Source: CAYWFP01 sp964457365
GTDB lineage: Bacteria > Planctomycetota > SZUA-567
Direction: 5' to 3'
DNA: 22,549 nt
Assembly (NCBI GenBank): GCA_964457365.1
Contig: CAYWFP010000067.1
Coordinates: 1 to 22,549, forward strand
The translations under genes and the position numbers were made by a program. The notes under the pieces are model-generated. The model searched no databases. It saw nothing but the letters and a program-made list of their open reading frames with translations, and was not told the origin of the DNA. The first letter of the stretch is position 1; each line of letters opens with the position of its first letter. Below are positions 21,814 through 22,549 of this stretch, one piece after another.

Positions 21814-22549
21814 TCAGGCACTCTCGCGTGTGGGGCCCTCGTCCTTCTCGGTCTCGTCCCCGTGATCCTCGACTTCGTCGTCGGTCTGCGCCGGGAAGGC
21901 GTGGCGTTTCTTGTACTCGGTCCACCCCTGTTCGACAAACGTCTCGTCGATGGCGAAGTTGCGCGGGTGCGGCAGGTCGGGCAGGTCGTACATCAGGTCG
22001 ACCAGCAGATCCTCCATGATGCCCCGCAGCGCGCGGGCGCCGGTCAGCTTCTCCATCGCGCGCTGGGCGACGATCCGCAGCGCCGGCGCGTTGAAGCGGA
22101 GCATCGCGTTCTCGAGTTCGAAGTAGCGCTGGTACTGCTTGACCAGCGCGTTCTTCGGCTCGGTCAGCACCCGTACCAGCGAATCCTCGTCGAGCGGGCG
22201 GATCGGCGCCAGGACCGGCACGCGGCCGATCAGTTCCGGGATCATGCCGTACTCGAGCAGGTCGTCGGTGTCGACCATCTCCAGCAGGTCGCCGAGTTCC
22301 TCCGGCGCGCTCTTGCCGACCTCGCGGTGGAAACCGATGGACTTGTGCCCGGCGCGGCGGGCGATGATCTCGTCGAGTCCGTCGAAGCTGCCGCCGCAGA
22401 TGAAGAGGATGTTCTGGGTGTTGACCTGGATGTAACGCTGTTCGGGGTGCTTGCGCCCGCCCTGCGGGGGGACGTTGCAGACGGTGCCCTCGAGCATCTT
22501 CAGGAGCGCCTGCTGCACGCCTTCGCCGGAGACGTCGCGGGTGATCGAG
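21814..22549 (-). CDS. clpX: ATP-dependent Clp protease ATP-binding subunit ClpX (N-terminal part outside window)
   Basis: The frame is open to the right edge; the C-terminal 244 of roughly 420 residues are present. ClpX is the AAA+ hexameric unfoldase that feeds ssrA-tagged and other substrates to ClpP. Diagnostic parts are ITRDVSGEGVQQALLKMLEG at the edge, the RKH loop (GRKHPEQRY), NILFICGGSFDGLDEII, the arginine-finger region PELIGRVPVLA, TEPKNALVKQYQ and the sensor-2 segment GARALRGIMEDLLVDLMYDLP. The zinc-binding N-domain, Walker A and pore loop lie outside the window. The C-terminus has an acidic, disordered extension (DDEVEDHGDETEKDEGPTRESA) beyond the usual end. A strong intrinsic terminator follows. 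clpP would be expected upstream, outside the window. Confidence 0.96.
   Translation of the reverse strand, partial: SITRDVSGEGVQQALLKMLEGTVCNVPPQGGRKHPEQRYIQVNTQNILFICGGSFDGLDEIIARRAGHKSIGFHREVGKSAPEELGDLLEMVDTDDLLEYGMIPELIGRVPVLAPIRPLDEDSLVRVLTEPKNALVKQYQRYFELENAMLRFNAPALRIVAQRAMEKLTGARALRGIMEDLLVDLMYDLPDLPHPRNFAIDETFVEQGWTEYKKRHAFPAQTDDEVEDHGDETEKDEGPTRESA

Noticed and set aside
1..22549. CRISPR array, tRNA or rRNA genes, phage or defence system
   Set aside because: No regularly spaced direct repeats, no cloverleaf or rRNA-like sequence, and no nuclease, Cas, integrase or phage structural protein motifs were seen on either strand.

Overview
The window is GC-rich, densely coded DNA from a Gram-negative (diderm) bacterium. 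An LPS heptose epimerase (HldD), two predicted outer-membrane lipoproteins and a prepilin peptidase support this. Strong Shine-Dalgarno sites precede several genes. Sigma70-like boxes occur in the few AT-richer gaps. The mix of a PEGA lipoprotein, a very large secreted protein with a DxDGDxxPDxWE motif, a bacterial GH3-type acyl-amide synthetase and many c-di-GMP proteins would fit the PVC group or a related candidate phylum. That placement is inference; no rRNA or other marker gene fixes it.

Layout. 1-1670: the end of a probable PII-like regulator, overlapping a CPA2 cation:proton antiporter. 1671-1916: a degraded repeat-like stretch and a promoter. 1917-6398: signalling and pilus genes (REC-like/HDOD protein; a convergent REC-PAS-GGDEF diguanylate cyclase; a divergent prepilin peptidase). 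13032 down to 6463 on the minus strand: a probable four-gene operon of PEGA lipoprotein, 1014-aa secreted protein, GH3-family synthetase and iron-type alcohol dehydrogenase, with a near-ideal promoter at its head. 13328-16389, plus strand: TPR lipoprotein, pseudo-receiver/PilZ protein, amidohydrolase. 16441-20642, plus strand: gnd, a LarA-family protein, an SDR resembling mannonate/fructuronate oxidoreductases, and a Nudix hydrolase, with gaps of only 7, 9 and 1 nt. 20643-22549, minus strand: hldD and the C-terminal part of clpX.

How the genes work together. The gnd-LarA-SDR block suggests handling of six-carbon sugar acids. The LarA homologue keeps the cofactor lysine and the catalytic and nickel-binding histidines at the expected spacing, so a gluconate/mannonate 2-epimerase feeding the SDR is a reasonable hypothesis. 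The GGDEF, PilZ, HDOD and prepilin peptidase genes point to c-di-GMP control of surface behaviour. The PII-like/antiporter pair looks like a ligand-gated ion transporter.

The clearest non-coding discovery is a pair of roughly 52-bp miniature transposon-like elements, at 14308-14366 and 21620-21677. They have 18-bp terminal inverted repeats, nearly identical cores in opposite orientation, and a 3-bp TTA/TAA direct repeat at each end. I found no CRISPR array, tRNA, rRNA, integrase or complete insertion sequence.
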